DNA of 14,371 bases, taken from the NCBI GenBank assembly GCA_003024985.2, contig PXIH01S0000037.1; one strand, given 5' to 3'. This document shows positions 8,401 through 14,371 of the stretch, in pieces; positions within the stretch are counted from its first letter, which is position 1, and each line of letters opens with the position of its first letter. The DNA is from Euperipatoides rowelli (taxonomy: Eukaryota > Onychophora > Udeonychophora > Euonychophora > Peripatopsidae). Under the pieces are notes generated by a model, which did not search any database, was not told the DNA's origin, and saw only the letters and a program-made list of their open reading frames with translations. Both the position numbers and the translations under genes were made by a program.

Positions 8401-11400
8401 ACAACCCAGTTTCGACAGTTCCTGTAGGAGACTATGGTTCCCAGAAAGAAACTTCAGTGCCCCTACTCCATATACAAGCGCATCTGCATTGTGCTGAGGA
8501 TGCAAAGACTTTAAAGTTTCAAGCAATAAATCTAAAATGAACAGAAAAAAAAGTTAGTTAAAATGTTCATATAGATTGTGTATTTAGTGACAAATTTTCC
8601 AATGTCACAATCATGCATGATTTTACAATCATTATTTATAAAACTTTATCAGATTCAATGTTTCTCCCAGGTTTGTTTGGTTGTTAATGTATAAATTATA
8701 AAGAGATTTCGAAATTTGCTTAAGATAAAAGGTTTTGCATTTGTAGTACCATCAAACGGGGTCACTTTGGCCCTAGTGGGGTGTCATTGGCCCAAAATCA
8801 AGTTAGTCTTTTTAATTTTATAACTCTAAATCTATGATAGGCTACCTATTACGTATCATAGATTTAGAGTTATAAAATTAAAAAGAATATTAGGTATCAC
8901 AATTTAGTTATAAAATTAAAAAGACTAACTTGAACTTGGGCCAATGACACCCCCCTAGGGCCAAAGTGACCCCGTTTGACGGTATTAGCCTAGTTTACTA
9001 TAACAGGGTTCAAATTTAAGTAGGAGCAATGAGAGCAATTGCTTCCAGTAAGATTCTACTTGCTCCGTCACTTATGAGTGGGAGCAAATATTTACACCCA
9101 GTATCAAATTTTTAGTTTTGAGCCCTGAAAAAGATAAATATTTTTTATTATTTAGCTTTCATGATACCAGTACTGTATATAAAATAACATTTTCATTTTT
9201 ACATAAGGATTATTGGCTATCCTACAGGGGTCAAAAAATCTGCAGCCCAACGTTCCCGGGCAATATAAAAATTGTAACGGACAACAAACAGTTTCAAACA
9301 ACAGCCCGCAGACAAGCATAAAGCAGATCCTGAAATTAAAACTCCCCAGTCCCACATTTTTTTACTTCATAGTAAAAAAAAATGATTCATAAAATTATTG
9401 TGAGCGTTCATTTCCATGTCAAATCAACCACCTAAATTTTAGACCGTTGTTATTTAGTCTTTAAACTTTGTGTGCTTTTAGTTTCCTATAAGAAAGAAAA
9501 AATCCCAAGTTTTTAGTTCAGTCCACCCAACTTTTTCCAAAATATAGGGGGCGAAAAATTGAAAAAAAAAAAGTCTAAATTTGACCCCGCCCACCAAGTT
9601 TTAAACGTGTATATCTCCTCTTCTATTTGTCCTAGAGAGTTGAAATTGGTCTCATTTTAAAGCTCTTGAAAAGGGCTTTAATATACTATTTAACAAGATG
9701 GAGGTAATAAAATGTGAAAACATTTAAATAAGAATTGAAAATCTTAGGGATGGGTGTCTCAAAAAGTGTATTTTTAATTTTTTGAAATTTTTGCATGGAC
9801 ATTTCACAAGTACTTTTGTACTTTCTTACCAAATTTTAAGTTGGGATGAGTATGGAATCCGGAGTTACAGTGTTTTAAGNTCTAGAAATTCTAATATTAC
9901 TATACTTAAGTAGTTAAATTATTTTTTTCGTACTGGTTTAAACATAAAATAAAAATACTAATGCTTATACTTACTATTTATATAAAAATAACTAAGACCT
10001 GGTGTAGCAGTAATGTAATAATTAATCGGTCTGTAACTTCAGAAATTTTCAAATTTTGGCCTGAGTAAGTGAGCTGTTCTTGAAAGGAATTTATTCAGAA
10101 CAGCCTGCACCATGCTCACATTATATGCATGATGGGAAATCTAAGATTTCCAATGCATAGCCAGATAAATGTGCCATTTCCATTTTGTCTAAATGAATGA
10201 AAAATGCACAAGCACGCACCTTAGCATTTTTCATTAATTCCAATTTTTATAGATTTTATTGAAAACTGTAATCTAAAATAGTGATAGCTAACCATTTCCG
10301 CAAGTGGTACAAAACAGAATTCAAAATTTTTTAACTCCAAATCATGGATCAAATATTTAATTTGAGCAGCCTAGTTGAAAAAAAATATCAAAAAAAAAAA
10401 AAAAAACACAAATTTTATATTATTTTTAATATCTTTTTCAATAACTCCAAACTTAAAAAAGCCATTCTTCATGATCTGGTCTTGCATTTGTTTCATTTGG
10501 TTTATGTTTCTTAGCTGTTGACATGGTAAATATCTTGAATTATTAATATTTATATTTATAAAAGGTTTGTTTAAATAGCTTTAAAATGTTTGAAATTACT
10601 CACCTGTTGATAGTACAACAAATTGGCAATAGAGTGAAAAGGACCAGAAATAATATATGCAACCAATTTTATCAAATATTACAACTTTTATGATTAAATA
10701 GCTTATTTTATTGAGGTAGATTTTTCACACGGGGACAGGGGACTCCCGATGTTATTGCGCCATCTGTCAGATCACACTATAACTCAAAGTACTGTAATAT
10801 TCTTTGTTTTGAGTTTAGTGCTGACATCTAGTAGCAAGAAACATTACAATTGCATGAAAATTATTGAGTCAACGGACATTAAAATATAACAATATTACAA
10901 AGATACAGTATGTAGGTACTTTCAAGAATAATCTAATAAAATTTATGTTAAAATTTAAACAAGTTGATGTTTATCTTATGCAAGCTTTCGAAATCTACAA
11001 TTTTTTTTTTTAATATAATTTATAAAAACCTAAAACTTTTAAACATTCATGTGGGTGCCTTAATATCATGTGGGTCACTGTGTAACCCACAAATCATAAG
11101 TTTGACATTGCTGATCTAAAGGTTCATCTTAAAAAGTGGAACTTCTGAAAAAATTATGGGTGGAAACTCCTGCAAGTTAAATTGTATTAAGTCTATATCT
11201 TCTACAACAGATGTCACTTAAAGATTCTTTTAAAATAATGAGCACAGTTTATTCACCTAAAATATTATCTTTTAGAAACAGCAAATCATTTTCTTCATTC
11301 CTGCTGACTTTGAAGATCAGTTTCATTAGGTTGATGAGATTCTTACCGCTCACTTTCAGCTATACCATGAAAAAAAAGAAAAGAAAAATATGAATAAATA

Positions 11401-13846
11401 AATGATATTGTTGGAGATCTGAATTGAAAAACAAAGTAATAATATGACATAAGATAATTAGCAGATTCGTGGTCATGAGAGGGTTTTTTTTTTTTTTACT
11501 TTGTCAACAGTAAAAGAATTAAACACTAGATATGTGAGAATTTTAGTTTTTTTTTTTCCACAAATGTAAAAATGTCATGGATTTGTATTAAAAACTATTA
11601 ATTCAGTTACTGCAACTATAAAACTCCTAACATGATTCATCTGATCTTTAATTCATGTTAATACTGTTCCACATTGATTCTCAATATTTCAGTAAATCAA
11701 TATACATTGATAATTCAAGAAAAATCATGTGCAATAAAAATAAGGAATCAGGTGGTCATTTTGCACTAGTATATACAGTAATTTATATTTTTATTAGAAT
11801 AAGAAATTCCTATATACAATTTGGAGTGCAAATGTATAAAGACAAGAAGATAGCAAATATCTAGCATAGAATCTTTCCTAAACATAGACTGTTTTCTTCA
11901 GGGTTGCGCTGTAAATTAATATACAAATCAATAAGAATCTGTATACAAATAAAATACATTTACAAAAATTTCTTGCAATATTTGTAAATGTATTTTATTA
12001 TGTGTATACAGATTTTTATTGATTGTATATTAATTTACAGAGCAGTCCTAAAGAAAACAGTCTATGTTTTTAATTTGCATGTGTGTGTGTATTCTTTATT
12101 GATGCCACACAAATCCCTTATTGTCACAGTTGGAATGCTAAGCAACATTCCTACGAGTATTGTATAACCATTTTTACGTTGTGGAGTGGCAGGATTTAGG
12201 TCCCCCCCCCCCCCTTCCTGTTACAGCTGCAGTCTTATTTTATTTTGGGGCTTTTGCTTTATTTATTTATTTTTAATATCTGTATAGTTTTACATTACTT
12301 GGTATTCTATCATTGGCCTCAAGTGAGTTTCTGTACTATAATTTTGTTTTAATTTAATAAACAGTTTGGACTTCGGCTTTGTGTTCAGGTTTTCATTTCT
12401 TATTACAGTAAAGCAATTTACTCTAACGGAAAAGACAAAACAAAGGCCAACTTTTTTTTCTGTTCCATCATTAATTTTTGAAATCAAACAGTTAATGTTA
12501 ACCAAATTCTGACATTTAAAATGAAGGGGAGGGGGGCGATAATGCTGCTAAAACTAAAAAACATAACAGGTACCACACAACATTTAAAAAAAAAACATAA
12601 ATTCTTCTTCTCAATGTAATTATGCAATACAAGCTAAAGTGAAAATATTAAAATGCTCCATTCAATTCACATTCATTCGTCTTTTCATTCAATGCTCACC
12701 TGTAATTAAAATAATAAAAACTTACAGAAAGTATAATGCGAGCAAGCCGAAGTATCAAGTCACAGCTATCTACATCCAACAGCTTGTATATTGTCTTCAG
12801 TATCACAGCCCGCTGCTTGCAATTACGACCTAACAGGTCAGCATCTTCTAGAACCTGATACAATTTATTGCTAGCATCACATAACTTTTCTGGAGTTTTT
12901 TCTAAATAAAACCAAAACATTTATTTCAAAAACATTGAGAAACAATGCAATATTGTAAACTTAATTTCTTTAAAAAGCTCAGCATGTGACTTCTTAGATC
13001 AGGATTAAGTAATAGATATTACAATATGTAGTTGATATAAATGAAGCCATATTTTTCTTTCTGAACAATAGTAACAACGTATACAAAAAGAGCAAGAAAA
13101 AAATAATTAAAAAAAAAGTTAAATTTAAATCAACCTTTTTTAAGTTTGGGGTCCATGTCAGTTAAAACAGGCATCACCAGTTCTTGGAAATACAGTATTT
13201 CTTCCTTAAGGACTTCGTTTTTTATTTGGGTATCTAAAAGAAAAAAATTAAGAACCATCTGGGTTTCTCAATTACATAATGTTAGAAGAAGGGGGGGGGG
13301 GGGGAAGAAACATGATTTTAGCATTATGATAAATATATTCTTTAACCATACATTGACATTTTTAAATTGTCACATGAGTTAGAGAATGTCAAGCAGATAA
13401 CAGATCTTTTTTTTTTTTTTTTACAGCACTTCCTCACTTCATTAAGTATGTGTAATTCTGCTTAAAGTACACCAAATGAGGACAATTCAGAAGTTTTGGA
13501 TTTCTGAGTATGGCTACAACTTTTAAGTTTATTTCTTAGATCCTTAAAAAANTCTGCTTAAAGTACACCAAATGAGGACAATTCAGAAGTTTTGGATTTC
13601 TGAGTATGGCTACAACTTTTAAGTTTATTTCTTAGATCCTTAAAAAAAATATTTGGATTCATTTAATTCAGTATTTTTTTTTTTTTTAGTTGATCTAAAA
13701 TGTTTTCAATATTAGTTTATACTGCTAAGACAACAAATAAAAATCATAGCATGTAAAATAAAAATCTGACAAACATCTTACTTTGACTAATTGGTAGTCC
13801 TTCTGTGGCCTGCCTTATTTTCTCTATGCTCTGCCTGGATTCTGGG
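2329..13846 (-). CDS. ARMC2: ARMC2 orthologue, partial multi-exon gene (nine internal exons)
   Basis: Nine minus-strand exons join in phase into 351 complete codons with no stop. The fragment is an alpha-helical armadillo solenoid. Stretches such as LILRLARIIL, VYGVGALKFLSGN, ITATLRNLADS and RICFILGNLTAKSEEAR match, from memory, the middle part of vertebrate ARMC2 (human is about 867 residues, with FILGNLTAKNNQAR at the equivalent place). The family is known from cilia and flagella: the Chlamydomonas orthologue (PF27) is reported to be an adapter that loads radial spokes onto intraflagellar transport, and loss in mammals causes sperm-flagellum defects and male infertility. The disordered N-terminal part and the later C-terminal repeats are outside the window. 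All exons have GT donors and AG acceptors. Identification rests on remembered family sequence plus phase consistency, not on a search. Role in this species is inferred from orthology. Confidence 0.9.
3714..3821. mobile_element. Left arm of large hairpin (truncated inverted MITE copy)
   Basis: This 108-nt arm pairs with 3827-3934 around a 5-nt loop (TATTT). By hand alignment there are 7 mismatches in 108, most of them clustered at about 3749-3762. It contains the 45-nt module A (3775-3819, ACTCATTTAGTATGCATCTT and onward) preceded by module B (3714-3774). Relative to the copy at 3830-3978 it is in opposite orientation and lacks the outer A module. Confidence 0.75.
3830..3978. mobile_element. 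149-bp MITE-like element with 45-bp terminal inverted repeats
   Basis: The element starts CCATTTTAACTCCATCTTGT (3830-3874) and ends with the reverse complement, ACAAGATGGAGTTAAAATGG (3934-3978), with one visible mismatch over 45 nt. Between them is the B module, 3875-3933. Its reverse-complement copy lies immediately to the left (3714-3821), so the locus reads B-A / A'-B'-A. This is either two nested insertions head to head or an inverted duplication. The open frames across it are by-products of the palindrome. No transposase is present, and a target duplication is not clear. Confidence 0.7.
4102..4201 (-). CDS. ARMC2: ARMC2 exon h
   Basis: This 100-nt exon completes the split Ser codon and codes residues 272-304: KLTLYSDCCYELARCVTCYK, then AFLDLLRKHMKHE. 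The join RIF-S-KLT.Y.DCC is a recognisable ARMC2 signature (human, from memory, has IFSKLTSYRDCC). The acceptor is a poly(T) tract ending TTTTTTGCAG and the donor CATGAG|GTAAGA, both strong. The exon ends on a codon boundary. The high cysteine content (four Cys in 33 residues) is notable but has no known function here. Confidence 0.93.
4202..4594 (-). other. ARMC2 intron between exons g and h
   Basis: This intron is 393 bp. Its half near exon g (about 4440-4550) is C-rich on the plus strand (TACCCCTCCCCCCCTCCACC), that is G-rich in the transcript. G-rich sequence shortly downstream of a 5' splice site is a known type of intronic splicing enhancer. That role is only a possibility here. No gene is seen; open stretches on both strands at 4233-4636 have no protein character. 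Confidence 0.6.
4595..4740 (-). CDS. ARMC2: ARMC2 exon g
   Basis: This 146-nt exon codes residues 223-270. It begins ITATLRNLADSPLNRELFLC, includes VLPELCKLLEHFSHDADLML, and ends NVSRIF. It is a classic armadillo repeat with an RNLADSPLNR helix end, a LPELCKLLE second helix and NVSRIF starting the next. The acceptor is TTTCCTATCAG and the donor TTCAG|GTAAAC. The final AG joins C of exon h to make Ser. The intron before it is only 112 bp. Confidence 0.94.
4853..4903 (-). CDS. ARMC2: ARMC2 exon f (51-nt small exon)
   Basis: This exon is only 51 nt and codes residues 206-222, IVEQGEADMQSGNILVQ, exactly 17 codons in phase 0. The acceptor is TTCTGTTTTGAAG and the donor GTTCAG|GTAATT. It joins QINRM of exon e to ITATLRN of exon g. 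The end of the segment, SGNILVQ-ITATLRNL, parallels SGHLLVQ-VTATLRNL as I recall it from human ARMC2, so this small exon is well supported. It encodes the loop and helix start between two armadillo repeats. Because it is a multiple of three, skipping it would keep the frame. Confidence 0.9.
5650..5757. repeat. 54-bp tandem duplication with A/T hairpin arms
   Basis: Two head-to-tail units, starting TTAACC at 5650 and 5704, each consist of a poly(A) run of 12-13, the core GCATATTATGATTAATTGCT and a poly(T) run of 13 or more. The core is identical in both copies apart from one base at its end (AAGC versus AAGT). Each unit can fold with its A-run pairing to its T-run. The array directly precedes the first 400-bp unit. 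Confidence 0.85.
5761..6142. repeat. First copy of a ~400-bp direct duplication
   Basis: This copy starts AGTAAACGACATA and ends GTGAAGGAGAAGCCATTTA. Between these it shares with the second copy TCAACAATCACATAGCC-like sequence, TATAAACATTCATGTATTTA, ATTTCAGCTTAGTAC, CACTTGACCATTGTTCAAGT and GTAGGCTAACATTCAATGAA. It carries (AAT)4 at 5850-5861. It has no coding potential. Confidence 0.88.
6157..6563. repeat. Second copy of the ~400-bp duplication, expanded (AAT)9
   Basis: This copy starts GTAAACAACATAC and ends AAGTGAAGGAGAAGCCAT. It is diverged from the first copy by many substitutions and small indels, so the duplication is old. The microsatellite here is (AAT)9 at 6251-6277 against (AAT)4 in the first copy. 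Between the copies sits a T-run preceded by TTTAGC, resembling the poly(T) end of the 54-bp unit left of copy one. The original unit may therefore have included that boundary. Confidence 0.88.
6778..7090. repeat. GC-rich dispersed-repeat fragment
   Basis: The part at about 6790-6890 is rich in CCGGG/CCCGG words (CCGGGATATTTGACGG, TCCGGACAATCCCGGATA, CAGGGACGTCTGG), in contrast with the AT-rich intron. On the minus strand it reads openly from about 6985 down to 6790, with segments such as ENECCEFITVYEWIYHLNNQ and SLLSGIVRIFG. The CCAGACGTCCC...CCCGGAT wording resembles a repeat seen in several invertebrate genomes, from memory. I cannot assign a family, and the open frame has no recognised protein. 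Confidence 0.4.
7262..7299. repeat. Perfect 16-bp inverted repeat
   Basis: AAACAATGTCTATTAA (7262-7277) and TTAATAGACATTGTTT (7284-7299) are exact reverse complements around the 6-nt loop ATATTG. It adjoins the coding relic and could be the terminal remnant of a small element. No function is implied. Confidence 0.7.
7310..7990 (-). pseudogene. Decayed coding relic, protein unknown
   Basis: On the minus strand, successive short open runs have protein-like composition but are broken by stops and frame changes. In transcript order: DNPLVDSIMEATENIVPLT (near 7930-7990); 22 codons at 7773-7838 starting KEWFINLKTNLVDHC; then, one stop later in the same frame, 57 codons at 7599-7769 including KLKKVAIQKTYLLAMLTDEL and LALQRFLKARKQ; then in a shifted frame 27 codons at 7481-7561 (PPIIDIDDTIHEDKTPQLEF); then 31 codons at 7367-7459 starting MTDSFKPAKKQ. 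The stretch is also poorer in poly(A/T) than nearby intron. It could be a retrocopy of a cellular gene or a piece of a transposon ORF. I do not recognise the protein. The order and shared strand support one origin, but chance open frames cannot be excluded. Confidence 0.42.
8359..8531 (-). CDS. ARMC2: ARMC2 exon e
   Basis: This 173-nt exon codes residues 149-205. It begins LLLETLKSLHPQHNADALVY, continues GVGALKFLSGNHSLLQELSK, and ends LMQPLVQINRM. It forms one full armadillo-type repeat; the helix VYGVGALKFLSGN is the conserved third helix. The acceptor is TTCATTTTAG and the donor AATG|GTATGT. The first two bases complete the Asp codon of exon d. The exon ends on a codon boundary, matching the next exon. 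It lies between the two largest introns, 2725 bp upstream and 3455 bp downstream. Confidence 0.93.
8749..8982. mobile_element. MITE-like element with long terminal inverted repeats, TA flanks
   Basis: The left end CCATCAAACGGGGTCACTTT (8749) mirrors the right end AAAGTGACCCCGTTTGACGG (8982), with one mismatch. The outer arms continue through GGGTGTCATTGGCCC and AAGTTAGTCTTTTTAA on the left and their complements on the right. Both ends are bordered by TA (8747-8748 and 8983-8984), the target site of Tc1/mariner-type elements. The inner part of the left arm (8808-8839) is also perfectly complementary to 8854-8885. The palindrome's right half therefore carries an extra partial copy of the AT-rich segment. 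No transposase is encoded, so the element is non-autonomous. Superfamily assignment is inference from the TA flanks only. Confidence 0.75.
9500..9860. repeat. Possible dispersed-repeat fragment, unclassified
   Basis: This stretch has a texture unlike the surrounding intron: phrases such as TTGACCCCGCCCACCAAG and ATATCTCCTCTTCTATTTG, and a bias against poly(A/T). It has no open frame of note and no visible terminal repeats. It resembles a decayed interspersed repeat, but I cannot place it in a family. Confidence 0.25.
10196..10235. repeat. 12-bp perfect stem, 16-nt loop
   Basis: AATGAAAAATGC at 10196-10207 is the exact reverse complement of GCATTTTTCATT at 10224-10235. It is not followed by a T-run that would suggest a bacterial-type terminator, and the genome is eukaryotic. 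It is most likely part of a decayed inverted repeat. Confidence 0.5.
10757..10835. mobile_element. Short imperfect inverted-repeat element with GCGCCATCT end
   Basis: The left part GCGCCATCTGTCAGATCACA and the right part GTGCTGACATCTAGTAGC are imperfect reverse complements. ACTCAAAGTA and CTTTGTTTTGAGT inside continue the mirror. The 79-bp span looks like a small foldback element. GCGCCATCT-type ends are familiar from repeats in arthropod genomes, but that is a remembered resemblance only. Confidence 0.4.
11257..11359 (-). CDS. ARMC2: ARMC2 exon d
   Basis: This 103-nt exon codes residues 114-147. It begins LKVSGKNLINLMKLIFKVSR and ends LLFLKDNIL. It carries on the repeat begun in exon c (RLARIILS-LKVSGKNL), a join well known in ARMC2 orthologues. 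The acceptor is a long pyrimidine tract ending CATGGTATAG. The donor is TTTTAG|GTGAAT. The leftover G joins AT of exon e to make Asp. The exon also contains a donor-like GCG|GTAAGA near its 5' end. Using it would cut the exon to about 19 nt, so it is probably not used. Confidence 0.9.
11880..12069. mobile_element. 190-bp near-perfect palindrome, MITE-like
   Basis: The left arm begins AAACATAGACTGTTTTCTT at 11880 and the right arm ends with its reverse complement, AAGAAAACAGTCTATGTTT, at 12069. Inside, CTGTAAATTAATATACAA, TCTGTATACA and AAATACATTTACAAA are each mirrored in order in the right arm. The arms are about 87 nt and meet around a 14-nt loop at 11967-11980. They differ by a few substitutions and small indels. 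The size and full-length foldback suggest a non-autonomous DNA transposon. I could not find a clear target-site duplication, and no transposase is present. In an intronic transcript this would form a long hairpin. Confidence 0.65.
12202..12214. repeat. Poly(C) tract, 13 C
   Basis: This is a run of 13 C on the plus strand in the intron between exons c and d. No function is evident. Confidence 0.85.
12726..12901 (-). CDS. ARMC2: ARMC2 exon c (start of armadillo core)
   Basis: This 176-nt exon codes residues 56-113, from KTPEKLCDASNKLYQVLEDA through DLLGRNCKQRAVILKTIYKL to DLILRLARIILS. The pattern of two or three amphipathic helices ending in LILRLARIIL is characteristic of the first ARM-type repeat of ARMC2. 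The acceptor is GGTTTTATTTAG and the donor is TTTCT|GTAAGT, a strong donor although the exon ends CT rather than AG. The first two bases complete the Glu codon begun in exon b. The last codon is complete, so exon d starts in phase 0, as observed. Confidence 0.92.
13135..13233 (-). CDS. ARMC2: ARMC2 exon b
   Basis: This 99-nt exon completes the split Asn codon, then codes 32 residues (23-54) from TQIKNEVLKEEILYFQELVM to the lysine-rich end DPKLKK. It is a helical segment just before the armadillo core. The acceptor is CTTTTAG after a T-rich stretch. The donor reads AAAAAAG|GTTGAT, an unusual donor because position +3 is T instead of A or G. It is nevertheless the only nearby GT that gives the required phase (one leftover G joined to AA of exon c, Glu). 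Reading phase agrees with both neighbours, so I keep this donor. Confidence 0.82.
13291..13304. repeat. Poly(G) tract, 14 G
   Basis: This is an uninterrupted run of 14 G on the plus strand inside an otherwise AT-rich intron. On the transcribed (minus) sense it is a C-run. Its length is likely to vary and to be unreliable in sequencing. Confidence 0.85.
13457..13646. repeat. Exact 96-bp direct duplication with N at the junction
   Basis: The sequence from TCTGCTTAAAGTACACC at 13457 to CTTAAAAAA near 13551 is repeated without visible mismatch from 13553. The single ambiguous base, 13552, sits exactly at the junction. Two identical copies meeting at an N are typical of two contig ends that overlap but were placed side by side instead of merged. 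A real recent tandem duplication is possible but less likely. It is purely intronic, so it does not affect the protein. Confidence 0.85.
13782..13846 (-). CDS. ARMC2: ARMC2 exon a (first exon visible in window)
   Basis: This 65-nt exon codes for residues 1-21 of the fragment, beginning PESRQSIEKIRQATEGLPIS. It lies before the armadillo core and looks like a charged helix. The acceptor is a T-rich tract ending TTTCATTTAAG. The donor is CAAA|GTAAGA, close to consensus. The exon begins with the last base of a split codon and ends with the first base of the next (A|AT, Asn), which fits exon b exactly. The other two frames contain a stop or break the downstream phase. A second possible acceptor (CCCAG) lies 5 nt inside the exon. 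This exon has the least homology support in the chain because the N-terminal part of the family is poorly conserved. Confidence 0.68.
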
Positions 13847-14371
13847 CTTAAATGAAACAAAAAAAAAATTGATATCAAAGGAGGTCGATAATATTCTGAA
13901 ATGCACAATAATGTCAATCTATATTAAGTTATAAAACTTGGCACTGTTTTCATCAGCATTTTCCTGCGATTATTTGTGTTACAATTGAGTAAAAAGGCAG
14001 AGTTGTTGCACTTTTTTTTTAGCATTATCAATCAGCAAAGAACTCGGGATATAATATTTTTAGTGTAAATTAAATAAAAAAAATAGTTTTTATGATAAAA
14101 TGAGCTCTTTATGATTAATGATGCAATTTGGTAAAAAATTTAAACTCTCCTAAATTTACACGTTCTACTAAGAATTTCAATGCATATAATTTTATTGTGA
14201 TGAAAGGACCAGCTTTGATGATATACAGTGAGTTATATCTCATGATTCGCACTAGATTATATTGAAAGAATAGTATTGAAAAGAATTAATAACTTTTTGT
14301 GTAAAAATAATATTTTATCTACATCACAACATGGATATGTTGACGGTAAATCCACTAATACAAATATATTT
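13847..14371 (-). other. Intron upstream of exon a (partial)
   Basis: This stretch is AT-rich and holds only short poly(A)/poly(T) runs. A T-rich tract next to position 13848 serves as the pyrimidine tract of exon a. I see no further ARMC2 exon, repeat or RNA gene in it. Confidence 0.6.

Larger units (their letters stand above)
8532..11256 (-). other. ARMC2 intron between exons d and e
   Basis: This 2725-bp intron holds the TA-flanked MITE at 8749-8982, probable dispersed-repeat fragments at about 9000-9900, a hairpin at 10196-10235 and an inverted repeat at 10757-10835. An ambiguous base sits at 9880 and does not coincide with a duplication. Open stretches at 9118-9355 on both strands are short and show no recognisable protein. 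The remainder is AT-rich with no feature I can name. Confidence 0.7.
11360..12725 (-). other. ARMC2 intron between exons c and d
   Basis: This intron is 1366 bp. It contains the 190-bp palindrome at 11880-12069, a short TG run near 12083, a 13-C run at 12202-12214 and several poly(A/T) runs. The pyrimidine tract for exon d lies at about 11362-11395. I see no gene. Confidence 0.75.
13234..13781 (-). other. ARMC2 intron between exons a and b
   Basis: This 548-bp intron contains a run of 14 G (13291-13304), a poly(T) run near 13408-13422 and an exact 96-bp duplication around an N (listed separately). If the duplication is an assembly error, the true intron is about 96 bp shorter. I see no gene in it. 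Confidence 0.75.

Noticed and set aside
9118-9355. Overlapping 67-codon frames on both strands
   Set aside because: Neither has a recognisable motif or splice context. They lie in a likely repeat fragment.
9880-9880. Ambiguous base N as a second contig junction
   Set aside because: No duplicated sequence surrounds it, so it is probably a single uncertain base call.

Overview
This is an AT-rich window from an animal genome. It has long poly(A)/poly(T) runs, GT-AG introns from about 110 bp to several kb, and many short palindromic repeats. It shows no prokaryotic gene organisation, rRNA or recognisable tRNA. It is most likely an invertebrate, but I cannot name the lineage. One GCGCCATCT-type inverted repeat resembles elements common in arthropods, which is weak evidence.

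The only gene I can support is on the minus strand. It is an orthologue of ARMC2 (armadillo repeat containing 2), an axonemal/ciliary armadillo protein. Nine consecutive coding exons, in transcript order from high to low plus-strand coordinates, lie at 13782-13846, 13135-13233, 12726-12901, 11257-11359, 8359-8531, 4853-4903, 4595-4740, 4102-4201 and 2329-2469. All reading phases match across every junction and give one uninterrupted 351-codon fragment. Neither the start nor the stop codon is inside the window. Earlier exons lie beyond 14371 and later ones below position 1.

The introns make up over 90% of the window and hold repeats and relics. Intron 9 (1-2328) has a GC-rich patch joined to poly(A) and a Helitron-like stretch with a G/C hairpin. 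Intron 8 has a large nested inverted repeat (3714-3978). Intron 5 has a 54-bp tandem duplication, two diverged copies of a roughly 400-bp unit, a GC-rich dispersed-repeat fragment and a decayed protein-coding relic (about 7310-7990). Intron 4 has a MITE-like element flanked by TA (8749-8982) and smaller inverted repeats. Intron 3 has a 190-bp near-perfect palindrome (11880-12069). Intron 1 has an exact 96-bp duplication whose junction is an N, probably an assembly artefact.

I found no new multi-gene system. The most useful results are the reconstructed ARMC2 exon chain and the set of palindromic intronic elements and relics listed below.
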